A stretch of 64,000 bases of DNA from Silene conica (GCA_029255685.2 CM055315.2:33857501-33921500); one strand, 5' to 3'. Numbered from the stretch's first letter, positions 31,699-55,869 are shown. Notes: a model not told the origin generated them from the sequence alone. Numbers and translations: made by a program.

Positions 31699-32870
31699 GG
31701 TACTCCTATAATGGGTCGTAGAAACACCCTCTAGATTATGGATGAAATGGTAATTTCATAGTTTTTACTTCACTTTTTCTCGATTTGAGTAATTTTTTAA
31801 CAATTGTCTGTCATTTAATTTGAGTGCTTTTTTAACAAGTGTTTACGATTTAAATTGTAGGCTGGACAAGATGAGAGAGATGTACCATCCGCCTTGTTTT
31901 TGCTCGAGAATACCAAGAAGCATGCCAAAAAGGGATGGGTGTCAACGAAATCGAAATAATTCTTTGTAAGTTACCACAAACTTTTCTTTATTTTTTAGTA
32001 AATTGCTTTAGTAATTAATTAAGGTATACTAATCAAACTTTGTTTTTGTTTTGTAGGGAAATGTTTTTTCAAGGAAGAGTCGTCTGATAAGTGAAGGGGG
32101 TACCGGAGGAGCAGATCGATGATAACAAGCTCTACTTTGAAGAACATGGCGGCTATAACAAGAAAGGGCTGATATTTGGTATGGGAAATGCAACACCAGT
32201 TCTTTACGAACGTCGCCGTCACTCAAGTGCTGGGAAACCATCATACACCTCAGGTTAGTATTTTGTAGTATATTGAAGATTAAGACTAACCAATGATTTT
32301 ACCGTTTACTGAATGAATATAATACCATGTTTATAGATAAGACTCTTAACCAAATTTGACTATTAATCGCGGGTATCGTCAGCAGAGTCCTTGAAGAGAA
32401 TGCTCAGCTAAAGGAACGTGAACTCGAGCAATCTCAAAGGCTTAAGGCTATTGACGAGTTCTTAAGTCAACAGGGCTTCTCTACTCAAAGCTGTAACCCG
32501 AGAGGCTTTTCTCAGCCACGACGTGACTTTAATGATGACGGTGGCGACAATGCTAGGTCGGCCAGCCATTTCATCACCCCACAGACCACTCACACCACCG
32601 TTAGATAGGTTATATTAGGTTGGTTACTTTGTCGACCTAGCATTATATTTAGTTTTATTTTTAAGTTGAATGAAACTATGTAAAACCTTAATTTTAGTTA
32701 TGCAAAAACCTTTTAAAAATCTTGTCTCGGACAAGTTCTTTGTTGCTGGGTTATTTTGGCTGAAATCAGCCGCTTTTATGCAGGTTTGGAGAGCTTACAA
32801 ATGGGTAAAATCAGCCATTTAGCTGAAATGGGGAGCAGAAAAAACAGCTGAAACCGGAAAAACCTACAGG

Positions 32871-33212
32871 AATTTGCGACGGAAATGTTCTATTTGCGAC
32901 GGAAATTCCGTCGTAAACGTTGACTGACCTTGACCAAAGTGTCAAAGTCAGTTAAGGCTTGCGACGGAACTTCCGTCGAAAATTCCTCTTCTGCGACGGA
33001 AATTCCGTCGCAAGCCTTGACTGACCTTGACCAAAGTGTCAAAGTCAGTCAAGGCTTGCGACGAAATTTCCGTCGCAAACATTGACCATTCCGTCGCAAA
33101 AATTCAATTTGCGACAAAAAGAAGCAACAAACACTGTCCGTCGCAAATCCATCGCAAATGTCTCTTTTGCGACGAATTTCCTATTATTTGCGACGGAACG
33201 ATCCGTCGCAAA
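32871..33212. repeat. Subterminal palindrome array, right end of CACTA-1
   Basis: At least eight TTGCGACGG / CCGTCGCAA words, several decayed, in the last 360 bp before the terminal repeat. Confidence 0.85.
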
Positions 33213-33234
33213 TGCGATAGTATTTTGTGTGCTA

Positions 33235-34307
33235 CTATTCTACAACACATTAATCCTAACAAATCCTACGTGGTTCATCCTCATCAATCTGAACATAAGA
33301 AGCATGAATTACGAGCATTTAAACCATCAATTAAACAAGAACTCAAAATTGTGACGGATATACAAAGTTCATCAATAATCCTCATAAATTCAACCACAAC
33401 CTCAATAAACGTTCTGAAATCATTCCTCAAACATAAAAAAACATAACATGCCCAAATCACCATTTATAAGCACATAAACACATGTCACATTATTATAACA
33501 ACAAAGCCGAGTAATCTAATCACGGTCACCTGTTTTAAGCGTCTTCTCCGCTAGCTTCTTCAATGACAAAGAATCCTTCTCCAAGTCTTCTAAATCCTCA
33601 CCTTAAAACAAAACAAAATAAGGATTAAAGACTGATTTTCGAGATTACACCCAAAACAGCCCGAAATTCGAGTTTCACGATTTAAGAATTGAAAGAGATA
33701 GATGAGACGAAAATGAGACAAGAAACGCGTAGGAAAAAACCTTACCACAAACGGAGTTGAATTGAGAAATATGAGAAATATGAGAATGAAGAAGATGAAG
33801 TATTTTGATTTTTGATTTCTTTTAACTTGGAAAACAAGTAAATGGGGTTTGTGAGGAAATAAGAGGGGAAGCTTCCTCAACAATTGCTTTTATCTTACTT
33901 TTTGTGAGTCGGGTTTTAATAAGTTGTTCGGGATTTTAGGAAACGAAAATGCCAAAGAGCTTTTTACATCTTAAGACCATTTAATCTCAAGACGGAACTT
34001 ATACGCTATTTTTAAAATATAAGTTTAAGAATTTAGATAAAATATACTACCTCCGATTTTCTATGTTGTTCCTCTTTCCGTTTTGGTCTAATTACATGAT
34101 GTTCCCTCTTTCCTCTTTTGCACAACTTTGTGTGGTCCAAAATCAATTTCATGTGGGGTCATGCGTATTGTGTGGTCCAAATTGGTTTCCTTATTTCTTG
34201 TGTTAAAATCGAAAGGGAACAACACAAGAAATCGGAGGGAGTATTATCTTTCCGAAAAACACTTTAATTAATTTAAAATAAGGTTTACGAAAATAAGGGA
34301 TGTTACA
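33235..34307 (-). mobile_element. Element D 5' LTR, upstream part
   Basis: On the minus strand the LTR starts TGTAACATCCC at 34307 and is cut at 33234 by CACTA-1. No gene is seen in it. The right flank beyond 34307 is an element A-type LTR fragment. Confidence 0.75.
34047..34241. mobile_element. Stowaway-like MITE
   Basis: Ends CTACCTCCGATTTTCT and AGAAATCGGAGGGAG, flanked by TA on both sides. 195 bp, nested in the LTR of element D. Confidence 0.85.
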
Positions 34308-34697
34308 TATAGTTTAATACTTTCCTATGGTTGTAATGTACCGAGACTGCCTTGTTGTGTGTGTATGTCTGTTTGTGTCTGCGGTGATCCGTTGTTGCAC
34401 GGAAATGGTGAGCAGTGCGATGTTTCAGGTGAGATGTTTGGATGTGATGTTTTTGGATGCTTATGTGCTAGCTGGGGATGCGGTGACTGAAGAGTTTGTT
34501 GTGTAGGCCTTATCTAGAGCATAGTGGCAGACAGAGTTGTATTTTCCTTTTTATGCTGAGTCGTAATTTATGTAACGAACCTTAAATAGTTCTGTAATGG
34601 TCTATTTGATATTTGCTGCTCGGGTAACCGAGATGGTAGCACTTCTGTACTCCAAGGAAGGTCTAGTCAAGGTTCCTTGGGATCCGGGGGTGTTACA
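34308..34697 (+). mobile_element. Element A-type LTR fragment
   Basis: It aligns throughout with 1885-2273 (for example TTTCCTATGGTTGTAATG and GGTGAGCAGTG) and ends GGGTGTTACA at 34697. Its 5' part is cut off where the LTR of element D begins. It could be the 3' LTR of element A, with everything from 2.3 to 34 kb nested inside, but no target duplication proves it. Confidence 0.7.
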
Positions 34698-36743
<2,046 letters not shown>

Positions 36744-36949
36744 CTCCCTCCGTCCCGATCAATTGTTATCTATTGCTTTTGACACCAAGATTAAGAAAAC
36801 AATTATGAATGAATTTGGACCACACAAATTACATGGCCCCACATTCAATCAAATGTGATCCACAAATGTTGTCAAAAATGGAAATAGATAACAATTCAAT
36901 GATACACCCAAAAAAGGAAATAGATAACTATTGACCGGAACGGAGGGAG
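36744..36949. mobile_element. Stowaway-like MITE
   Basis: Ends CTCCCTCCGTCCCGATCAAT and ATTGACCGGAACGGAGGGAG with flanking TA. 206 bp. Confidence 0.9.
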
Positions 36950-37069
36950 TATATGATAAACATGAGATGAATTACCATTGTCCAATTGTTTAGGCTCTAA
37001 GACACCCACCTTACGATATTAATGTCAACCATCGACCGGGTTCTAAATGTCTGTCGACTTTTACTAGAT

Positions 37070-37805
37070 TATTCTACAATGGCATGCTTTGTCTAATCCA
37101 ATCTCGCGAGAGAAAGAAAAGGCTCGTGATTATTTTGCGGAAATGGGGCAGGAATATGTGCTGTGGGAGGCCTTCAAGGCTGCTATGAGGCGTGAGTTTG
37201 TTCCTGAGCACGTCCGTAGTCAGTTGAGGGCTGATTTTGATAGTTTATGGATGTCAGATGACATGACCATTTTTTAGTACTACATCAAGTTTAATGACTT
37301 GGCTCGACGGGTGGAGGAGATGGGTATGACCCCTCAGGCGCTGGCCTTTCGGTTCGAGAAGGGGTTGACTCTCTGTATCATGGAGAGGTTACCTAATAGT
37401 ACGGTGTCTGACCTCAAAGAGGTCTATGAGAGGGCTGGGAAAACTGAGACGTTGGCCACTCTGGCAAGCGATACCCGAGAAAAGAGTGGGGAAAGGAGGA
37501 AATCTGAGAGTGAGAGCGCTGGAAGTGGTTACAAGAAGGGGAATTTCAGTCAGGGTCGTTCGTTTTCTGTCGGAGTTGGTACTGGGGGTAAGGGAGGTCG
37601 CAGTCTTAGTGACACCCATGTTGCGAGGTGCTATAACTGTGGTGCCGCTGGGCACAAGAGGCTAGAGTTTAAGAAGTTTGGGGGAGGCAGCTATCAGGGA
37701 CCTTCTCAGAGTTCTCAGAGTTTCGGGAGCATCCGTCCTGCAAGTACGTGGGGCAACCAGGGGAAGCCGAACTATGGTAACTACAACCATCAGGGAGGCT
37801 ATTAG
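37070..37805 (+). pseudogene. Gypsy gag fragment
   Basis: Plus-strand reading frames 37089-37277 and 37299-37805 join in one phase across a TAG at 37275-37277. The first has the gag capsid pattern (WEAFKAAMRREFVPEHVRSQ); the second continues FEKGLTLCIMERLP and SDLKEVYERAGKTE. It ends in a Gly/Ser-rich region and the knuckle CYNCGAAGHKRLEF, whose last Cys is replaced by Phe. Protease and pol do not follow; at about 37850 the sequence switches to Athila-like 3' non-coding DNA in the other orientation. It is a truncated gag of a Tekay/Del-like element, in a different family from element D. Confidence 0.75.
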
Positions 37806-37859
37806 AGGCCTAATGAGGGAGGTAGCCAGGCATGTCCTCAGAAAGTTTTTGTAGTTTGC

Positions 37860-38300
37860 CAGATTTTTAGTCAAGTCTAATTGTTCAACAAATTTCCAAG
37901 ACAAAATTCGAGATATTGCGAAGATTTTGCTAAAAGATGTAATAAAGTGCACGACTCAAGGTAAGTGACGATTTACAATGCAGTGTCATCATCGCATTAC
38001 TCCTATTTGACTCAACGTAATTAAAATGCAAAATAAACGTGCTTTTTTTTTATTTTTTAATATTTTGATTTTCTTAATTTTTTAAATAAGGTAATTACAA
38101 TGCAAACAAAAAGAAATGCAATAAACGTGAATGCAAACAATGCAAATACAGACGCAAAGGCTGCAAAACCCTCCCCAAACCAAAACGGACAATGCCCTTA
38201 TTGTCCTCCAGCACGTAATCCATCAACAAGGGAAAAGGAAAATATAACATACTATGTTTATGCCCGTGCAAAAAATATGCACAGGTTGAGATATATTAAT
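37860..38300 (-). mobile_element. Athila-like 3' non-coding fragment
   Basis: Related to 5150-5560 and, inverted, to 28600-28850: an A/T-rich core giving AAATAAACGTGC, and CCCTCCCCAAACCAAAACGG near 38168. No ORF of significance. Confidence 0.6.
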
Positions 38301-38940
38301 TGATACGACACTGAAATGATGAAGCTTAGCAGAGTTGTAGCGTGTCATAAGAAACTAATTAAGAATATTAGCAATAAGAACATACAAAACTGATGACAAT
38401 TATTTTTTTATTGACTCGTTTCAACTATAATATACGGAGTAAAATATAAATGTTTTCTCTGCTCATTTGAATTTCATATGTTTTATTAAAATACACTCAT
38501 ATATATTAAACAAACGTACGGAATGCAAGTAAAAAGGGAATTATTAATTTATATGACATAAAATTAATAAGAGATTTATAAATACATTTTTATGATTTGT
38601 GAGCAATGTATATCTTTCTGACGCTACGTAAAACATTAATTTTAGAGAACGAAATATAAGAAAATTTCCTGATTCAAGTGTCGGAAAGGAGATCAATTAA
38701 TTGATGGAAGGAGAGAGAATAATTAAATATATAAACAAAGTGGGGGTCCCACATAAATTAATGTTTTTTCACTCATAAACTGCAACGGCCAATAGGAAGT
38801 CAAGAAATTTTATTCCTTTTATAGTAAAATACATGCAAATCTAAATGAAATAACTAAAAGAAGCAAAGGGCAAAAAGAGCATAAAACTCACAAGAGCACT
38901 TCCCTAAACCAGCATCAAAACTGGGGAAAATATCACCACC
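38301..38940. other. No gene seen
   Basis: AT-rich sequence without a recognisable gene or element boundary. Confidence 0.5.
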
Positions 38941-39691
38941 CTACTCATCACCACCCTCCTCGTCACCCGGCTGAAAGGTCGGGTCCACCTCATCCTCACC
39001 TCTCTTCCTAGCACCTCCTCCTACAGCAAGCTCAGCTCTAAACTGTTTCTCTCTTTGTCGTGTCCTTTTCAGACTCGGGCTGAGGGTACCCTCTCTCTGG
39101 GTAACGATAGAAAAAAGGGTGCGACCATCTAGCTGGAACGGGATGCCCTCTCCTCATATAGTACTCATATATAGGAAACAGGGCTAAAGCCTGATCCCTT
39201 TTTGCCTTGGCTACTCTCATGCACATGTTGAAAAGAAGAGAATCACGACGCCCTTGGTCCATGATCTCGGGTGCCTCAAAGGAAGAAGGTAGCATAAAAT
39301 TGCCCGGGTAAAGAAACTCAGGGGTAGAAGTGGGTCTAGTCTGAGGGTGAGGTCCAGATAACGGGGTAGGAGTCACCGGAGGTCGTGTGGGTACATTCTC
39401 GGAAGTTCCTGAATAAAGCTCCAGCTTTCCTAAAAGTGAGGGAAGCTCACTTCTATTTCTTAGAAACGGAATGAGTGATAGCGAGGTGGTAAGAAGGAGG
39501 TGACACTACTCCACCCGTCGCTCTAGGTAACGGTGAAAGATGGGGGAGAGTGGGACAAGGGAGAAGGACGGACGGGGAAGCATAAGTTTGCCACATCCGA
39601 CGGTCGGAAGCAAACCAGTTAAATGAATACTTATCACGACCAACGAAGTTTAGGTCTCTAGGAAAATCAGGAAAAAGATGGCGGGCAATAC

Positions 39692-41322
39692 TGTTAGGTT
39701 TAGATGTCTCATAATCTAATTATTTTAGTCATACTAACAAATAATATTAATTAACATTTTAATTAACTAAACTAAAGATCTTATGCATGCTAATTATATG
39801 CGGAAATTGGAGAAATTCGAACCCTTACACACGGTCCAAACGAGATGCTAGGATGATCCTCCAAGTATTCAACAAGAACACCTCCTTTGTGATGCACCAA
39901 GACAACCCTTAAATGATCCGAAATCTCGAGTATGCTAGTACAAGAAACGGATTTTCCTTAAACAATATACTAATCTTTATTAGAAATATTAATCAAATAC
40001 TATCACTCATATAGTATACATTATTATTATCTTTATAATAACTTAGAGAGGTTTTAGGTAGTATTCTTACTTAGAGAATTTTGCCAAGCATTAGGATTAG
40101 AATAAATTGTGAGCATGCCACAATATTTATGAAGTGTGGCTAGGGTTTTGTGGGTGGCCGGGTATGGGGAAGAACAAAGGGGACATTAACCCTTTTCTAA
40201 GTCATTAGGGTGGTCATAGGTATTAGTTCCAATGCCACCTTTAATGATTATGTTTATATGGTAATTAAGAGAGTAATACCCATATAAACATCCCCTAAAT
40301 TAGCCTTACAAAACCGGCACATGTACATTCAAAATGGACCTCATTTTGCAATTTTATCAACTTTACAATTGTATGTTATGTGACATACAATATGTCACAA
40401 TATTGTAAAAATAACAATTGTTTTAATTTAATCATACATATTTATCAATTAAATATTAGGATTAATTGATAAGAATACTCTGAACTATGGGTGTCCTGCT
40501 CAAAATACTCCAAACTTTATTTTAACTACCAATATAACCAACTAATGCCCTCATTTGCTTTGAATAGAATTTGTTGTTTTGTTAAGTTGTTGTAGCATGT
40601 TTTAAAGATATGATTAGGTAAATAGATTAACATAGAAGTAAAAAGAGAAAGACGGGTTAAAGAAGGGTTAGAAATTTCTTCACTTAATTAGCATTTAACA
40701 GGTCATATATTATAATAAAAGCGAATGAGAGCATTAGTTGGTTATATTGGTAGTTAAAATAAAGTTTGGAGTATTTTGAGCAGGACACCCATAGTTCAGA
40801 GTATTGTTATCAATTAATCCTAAATATTATTCATAAATTAATAAATCATATTTATCAAGTTGACAAGTAATTCGAAATTACTAACATGTAAAGTGGTTAT
40901 TCATAATATATCGTCAATACGATTTACAACTTTTGTAATAATTTTAACCCTGATTCATTCTAATCACGACATTATAAAATATCGTTCAATGTTTAGTAAT
41001 TGACACGTTTCAATTATAAACATAAATCTCACAATAAGATTTAACCTTTGATTTCTCGGTATACGAGTTTAAGGAATATGATCAAATCGTATCAATATAC
41101 ATTTGATCACTTTATCATTTAAGGGAATTGTCCTATAGGTGTGACCTAAAGGGATCAACTGACCACCACCGTCATACGACAGTAATGTCAAACTCTAGCT
41201 AGCCAATCATTACCGATTAATGTTGGTCAGTTGACTAATATAATTCGTATCATCCCTTGCGCATTCTCGTCATGAGATTTAATTACGTGATCGCACTATT
41301 GTTGAGGACACATTTCCCAACA
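39692..41322 (-). mobile_element. Solo copia LTR with nested MITE
   Basis: Minus-strand start TGTTGGGAAATGTGTCC at 41322 and end CTAACA at 39692; flanks AATAC on both sides (39687-39691 and 41323-41327). It is the same family as 19594-20830. It contains a 364-bp MITE absent from that copy. No internal region. Confidence 0.95.
40458..40821. mobile_element. MITE with long terminal inverted repeats
   Basis: Arms of about 90 bp begin AGGATTAATTGATAA and are near-perfect inverted copies; AAATATT flanks both sides (40451-40457 and 40822-40828). The empty site is visible in the sister LTR near 20320-20340. Superfamily uncertain. Confidence 0.85.
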
Positions 41323-41452
41323 AATACGAGAAAATAACACGCCACCAACAATGACACCTATGACCTGGGACCCGATATTGTTAAGATGTTGAGCCACCAG
41401 ATATGCAATGTTTAAAACGAATGGGGTACCACTGTCAATTTTCAAGTACCCT

Positions 41453-41797
41453 TGTAACACCCCGGCCCAAACCTAGGACCGGAAATGTTAGCCACGGTAG
41501 CTCGCCATGCTATGTACTGGCCCCACAGACCAACACGAGTCCTTTCCAGCGTATTTTGTCCTCACTCATGCGCATCCCGGAAACCTTCCCAGGAGGTCAC
41601 CCATCCTAGGACTACTCCCAGTCAAGCACGCTTAACTTTGGAGTTTTTTCGCATGGATAACCAGAAAAGAAAGTGCACTTTGTTGATATGAGTAGTACTT
41701 TCAATCCCTTTAAGCACTAGTCATATAAGCCTATCAATGGACCTCTTCAAGGGGTTACCCCACCCGAAAATCCTATTCGATTCAATGGAGTATTACA
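41453..41797 (-). mobile_element. Cassandra solo LTR with 5S-like core
   Basis: On the minus strand it starts TGTAATACTCC at 41797 and ends GGGGTGTTACA at 41453, with TSD ACCCT on both sides (41448-41452 and 41798-41802). Inside, also on the minus strand, it carries the two conserved promoter parts of 5S rRNA: AGTTAAGCGTGCTTG (A box, in 41619-41638) and GGATGGGTGACCTCCTGG (C box, in 41585-41606). This is the hallmark of Cassandra TRIMs, whose LTR uses RNA polymerase III. It is not a real 5S gene. Confidence 0.95.
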
Positions 41798-41802
41798 ACC
41801 CT

Positions 41803-42959
41803 ACTAATATAAAATACACAACTCAATGTTAACATTGTTAGGCTCAAAAATCAACTCACCTAACAAACGAAGAAAGTAACGAGCGAGAGGGGGTGTACAT
41901 GCGCGACACAAGGTTGATTGTAGGGTGCGTGTGAGAGTGAGGCCCAAAGCACCTTAGTGAGCTTTCAGGGGACCTCATGGGGACCGTCACTAAGGAGACC
42001 TAAAACCTTCCCAAACCTGGCCAAAGTCCAAGCGAAAGTCTGGTTAAAGAGTCTGGAGGTGATGCACGTACTCCTAGGGTTAGACGCGTAGGCTGATGGG
42101 CTAAAAGCAAAGGAGCTATAGAACTCCAAGGTAAGCATCTTATATGTATACTACCTCATTCTAACCAAACCCGACAATCTCGTTCCATTAAGTAAGTCAA
42201 CTACATACGAGTTGGAGTATCCCTAAAATTTCTAAGTCAGGCCTATACAAAAATCGAGATGATGTTACTGGAGAACCAAACAATTGTAAAAATTTAGCAC
42301 GTTGTGTCGAAGTCTTGAAGCGTGTACCTATGGATACTCAGGTACATGATCCAAAGAGCGTCCCTCGGTTGCTGGACGATGGGAAGTACAAGAGGGCGCG
42401 AGGGCTCATAACTAAGTCGACTCGTAATGCAACTGGAGTGCTGAAACGTGGAGCTGGCGCGCGGTATGGCAGGAGCAAGGGTAGAAGCAACAAATTGAGG
42501 AGAATGGGTGGCAATGAATGGAGTGACTATGGCGGCAATGGGGTCGTAGTACTCGTACTGGCTATGGCAGCAGCAGGAGTCACGCCTGAAGCGGAAACAA
42601 AAGATGAAACTATAGGTATCGCCGCAGAAATAGACGGAGTTTGTTGCTCTTGAGTTTGTTTAGATGGTTTCATACCTACATTCAATCAAAATGCAAGCCA
42701 AATGAACGAAAGCAACCAAAGATTCCTAAAAATAAAGAAACTTTGTACAAGTAAAGAAATACTTTGTACAAGTATCTCCATTGACCATCCATTTTTCCTT
42801 AGCCGTTGCCTCCAAAAAACTGCAGCAACAGAAGCAAAATTACAAATTTCCTTATTGACTTCATTATAGTAGTCCTCTCAGCCACATATAACTGCTAAGT
42901 GCTTTCCATGTTCGAGTCTTCTATCAGAATCTTCCCACTTTTCCCGTCATTCCATTTTC
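41803..42959. other. Unassigned sequence
   Basis: No gene can be supported. A 112-codon plus frame at 42315-42653 is Arg/Gly-rich and matches nothing I recognise. The opposite strand there has a broken frame starting at 42673 (MKPSKQTQEQQTPSI, Ala/Ser/Pro-rich) that looks like the start of a decayed retroelement ORF. Confidence 0.4.
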
Positions 42960-42989
42960 TTATTGAGTTATCATTTCGTAGCCGCGTGC

Positions 42990-43418
42990 CTTGACCTATC
43001 AATCTTACGAAGCACACAAAAGGAAGGCGAACCTGTCCTTTCGGACCTTACCCAGACACTTATCATATTCCAATGCCCAAGCATCCATTTTATACGGTTA
43101 TTATTATTATTCCTTATAAAGTGTAAATCCAGCTCGATTAGAGCATGGTTCTAAATCTAAATAGAATAGTGTTTGATTCCTGCACTCGGAAAAAGTGAAA
43201 GCCACTCACCCATCACCATAGCCTTATCAATCTTTTCAAAAAACCCTTTGTCTTCCCTCACGGTTATTACACCGTGTAAATCGAGGTCCCTTAAAAGGGA
43301 TATCTATCAATTCATTACATATCCACCACTCATTAAAATCAGACGTCCCACAAATAGGTCTATCATTACTACTAAGCTTGACAGAAGCAAAATCCACTTG
43401 ATTAAACTTTAAAAACAA
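42990..43418 (-). pseudogene. LINE (L1-type) endonuclease fragment
   Basis: On the minus strand 43418-43236 encodes a stretch ending FKGPRFTRCNNREGRQRVF. After a one-base insertion in a run of T it continues EKIDKAMVMGEWLSLFPSAG, then stops, then HALIELDLHF. This is the order of the endonuclease end of plant LINE ORF2 proteins (FTW.N, R...KIDR, W...FP, SDH). The endonuclease start, RT and poly(A) tail are missing. It lies just downstream of the CHR9-like gene's 3' end. Confidence 0.75.
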
Positions 43419-43745
43419 AAACTCATTTTTAACAATCTAAGCCAAACATGCTTTAAATCTCCCACTATTATAAGCGGATATTCCAACTTTCCAAGCCATT
43501 CCTCCAGCATTTACAAAGCTCTATGTATTCATTTATACAAGTGTGGTTTGGTCTACAAGATGAACATCTCTGCTGATTTAGTTTGATAAAAAGAAGCTAA
43601 AACAGAAACATTTTCTGAACAAGTTTTGGTTTACTTTGTATGTACACGAGTGACAAAGGCTCATGAAGAACTTAGGCAAGCGTGGTAAGCCGTTTTTATT
43701 AAGTCTATCCTTTTCGACCAGAAATCCGCCACACATATCCCATGT

Positions 43746-54384
<10,639 letters not shown>

Positions 54385-55869
54385 GGATCCAAAACTGCAG
54401 AAGAAGACAATTCAAAGGAGTTATCACCGGCTGTCTGTCAGTCTTCGCCTTCCTTCCGTCCTACAATCCTACAATCCTACAATCCTACATCCTCTCTCCC
54501 CAACCAACGCCTAAACAGACTCCTTATTTATTTGCTTTCAATTCTCAAATTTTACTGTATCATTTTTGTAGCCGCTACCTCGTCTTTTTCCAATTTTTAT
54601 GTTATTACTACCCTAACACCCGAGTCGAAATTCATGACATTATTTATAATATCGTGAAATTCCCGCATTGGAATTCATTTTTAATAAATTATTTTTAGCT
54701 TAAAATCTTAATTTTTGATAAAAGTATATGTTGAAGGAATAATAATTATTCCGGAAATATTTATTACGTCTTAAGTGTATAGTAGCATTAAGATGTTATT
54801 TCTAGCATCAACCAGTTTTAAAACTCGTTTTATGGGTCATGTATGTAAATGGGTCAAGTAGCTTGTGTTTTCCCCTCAAAACCCCAAATAGAGATGTCAA
54901 CGGGTAAGATATGGACCGGATCTTATAGGCAAATCCAGATCCATTTTAAAATGATATATCCAGATCCTATCCTTATCCTTAGGTCCGGAATTTGTAAACC
55001 CATATTCGTATTCTAAGGATCCGGGTAGGATCTGGGTAAAATCCAGATCTGTCAATATCCAACAATACATTCAAATGAAATCGCCACCAAGTCACTACTA
55101 TACACTATTTCACTTTTACTTGTCAATTAGAGACAATGTTTTGGCCAAATTACCCTCCATTAGCTTCACCGGTTTAAAAATCATGCTAAAAAAGAGTCGT
55201 ACAAAAGTGTTAAAAAGTCTTACAACAACTTACAAATAAGGTTTACGAACCACAAAATAATTATAATTCCGGAATCCGGATCCGTCCCTCATACGAGATC
55301 TTAATGGTGGGATCCAGATCCGTCCCTCATACTTGTATAAGGATATGGGTCTGACCCCGATGGTCGGAGCCTAAAGATCTAAAATAATGGGATCTGGATC
55401 CTACCCTTGGGTATCGGGTCTGGCGGATCTGGTTAGAATCCGGAATCCATTGGTGGCATCTCTACCCCAACCAAGTAGAACCAACCCTTATTCAACCTCC
55501 GCTTCCCTTTCATTTTTGAGATTTGTTAAACACCACACAGACACCATTTTTCTCTCTTTAATTCCTCAAGCTTAAAATCCCAATAACTTTTTCGTTTCTA
55601 ATCGGTTTCATGCAATTTCTGCGCCATTTTTCTTCTCTTCTCGTTCTCGAGCTATTGATTTTCGTTTTTAACACTCTTTTTGGTTGTAGGATTCAAGTTG
55701 GGTGATTCGAAAGGTGACTCATACGAGATTGACGAAAGCTTGGAGTAGAAGATTAGCTAAAAAGGTAACCTTGATTGGTTCCTCGACTTACTTCGTCTAT
55801 ATTTATGTTTTATGTGTTAGAAATCGCTTTTGTTAGACACAAGTGTAATGTGGTGATAAATGTTGTCTT
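54385..55869. other. Region upstream of CHR9, no gene proven
   Basis: The first few hundred bases should hold the CHR9 promoter and 5' UTR on the minus strand. Between 54890 and 55460 are repeated GGATCCGG / GATCCAGATCC words of unknown nature. From 55480 to 55770 a pyrimidine-rich plus-strand stretch, with a possible GT donor at 55764 after AGCTAAAAAG, looks like a 5' UTR, but no coding exon follows before element E. Confidence 0.4.

Larger units (their letters stand above)
19033..32607 (+). pseudogene. CACTA-1 transposase C-terminal exons (Ptta/En/Spm type), interrupted
   Basis: Scattered exon pieces on the plus strand resemble the plant transposase Ptta/En/Spm family. They are 19033-19180 (Pro/Gln-rich start); 19282-19409 (FSHKEVSDLITLTIISNYKE, KEWWDWFE); and 19503-19593, which continues after the solo LTR at 20836-21000 (HRASKKDAEHRPSW, then DPKFKTSSEQNTANRMSG). 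Reading resumes after element C at 31704. Then come 31862-31960 (ALFLLENTKKHAKKGW), 32115-32255 (LYFEEHGGYNKKGL) and a last exon at about 32373-32607 (LEENAQLKEREL, then FSQPRRDFNDDGGDN). Removing each insert with one duplication copy keeps the frame. The acceptor before the last exon reads GG where AG is expected. Exon limits are approximate. Two retroelement insertions make it non-functional. Confidence 0.75.
16191..33231 (+). mobile_element. CACTA (En/Spm) transposon CACTA-1, multiply interrupted
   Basis: The left end reads CACTACAAGAAAATACGCA at 16191. The right end, inverted, reads CACACAAAATACTATCGCA, one base short of CACTA. The flanks are CTA on both sides (16188-16190 and 33232-33234), the 3-bp duplication expected of CACTA elements. 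Both ends have many copies of the palindrome TTGCGACGG-AATT-CCGTCGCAA (16210-16575 and 32871-33212). Transposase exons run left to right. The present length includes a TRIM, a solo copia LTR and the 10.7-kb element C, each with its own target duplication; without them the element would be about 4.5 kb. It is inserted in the LTR of element D. Confidence 0.9.
38941..41452 (-). pseudogene. Athila ORF1-like remnant split by a solo LTR
   Basis: Read on the minus strand, the fragment before the solo LTR (41452-41323) encodes a stretch with TPFVLNIAYLVAQHLNNIGS, leading to VGGVLFSR. After the LTR the frame continues IARHLFPDFPRDLNF and FASDRRMW. Positions 39376-39038 are open for 112 codons with a Pro/Thr-rich part and VPARWSHPFFYRYPERGYP. 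A frameshift near 39045 leads to an acidic end and stop at 38941-38943. The N-terminal part parallels 4400-4560 of the ORF1-like pseudogene at 3761-5098. The upstream end is cut by the Cassandra LTR; a few matching codons continue beyond it before stops appear. Confidence 0.65.

Noticed and set aside
40458-40821. Stowaway classification for this MITE
   Set aside because: Its ends are not CTCCCTCC-type and the flanking repeat is 7 bp, not TA.
41515-41660. 5S rRNA gene
   Set aside because: Only the promoter-box core is present, inside an LTR with TG...CA ends and target duplication; the rest of 5S is replaced. It is Cassandra.
42315-42653. A 112-codon plus-strand protein
   Set aside because: Arg/Gly-rich, no family resemblance, no splice or promoter context; the opposite strand looks more like decayed retroelement sequence.
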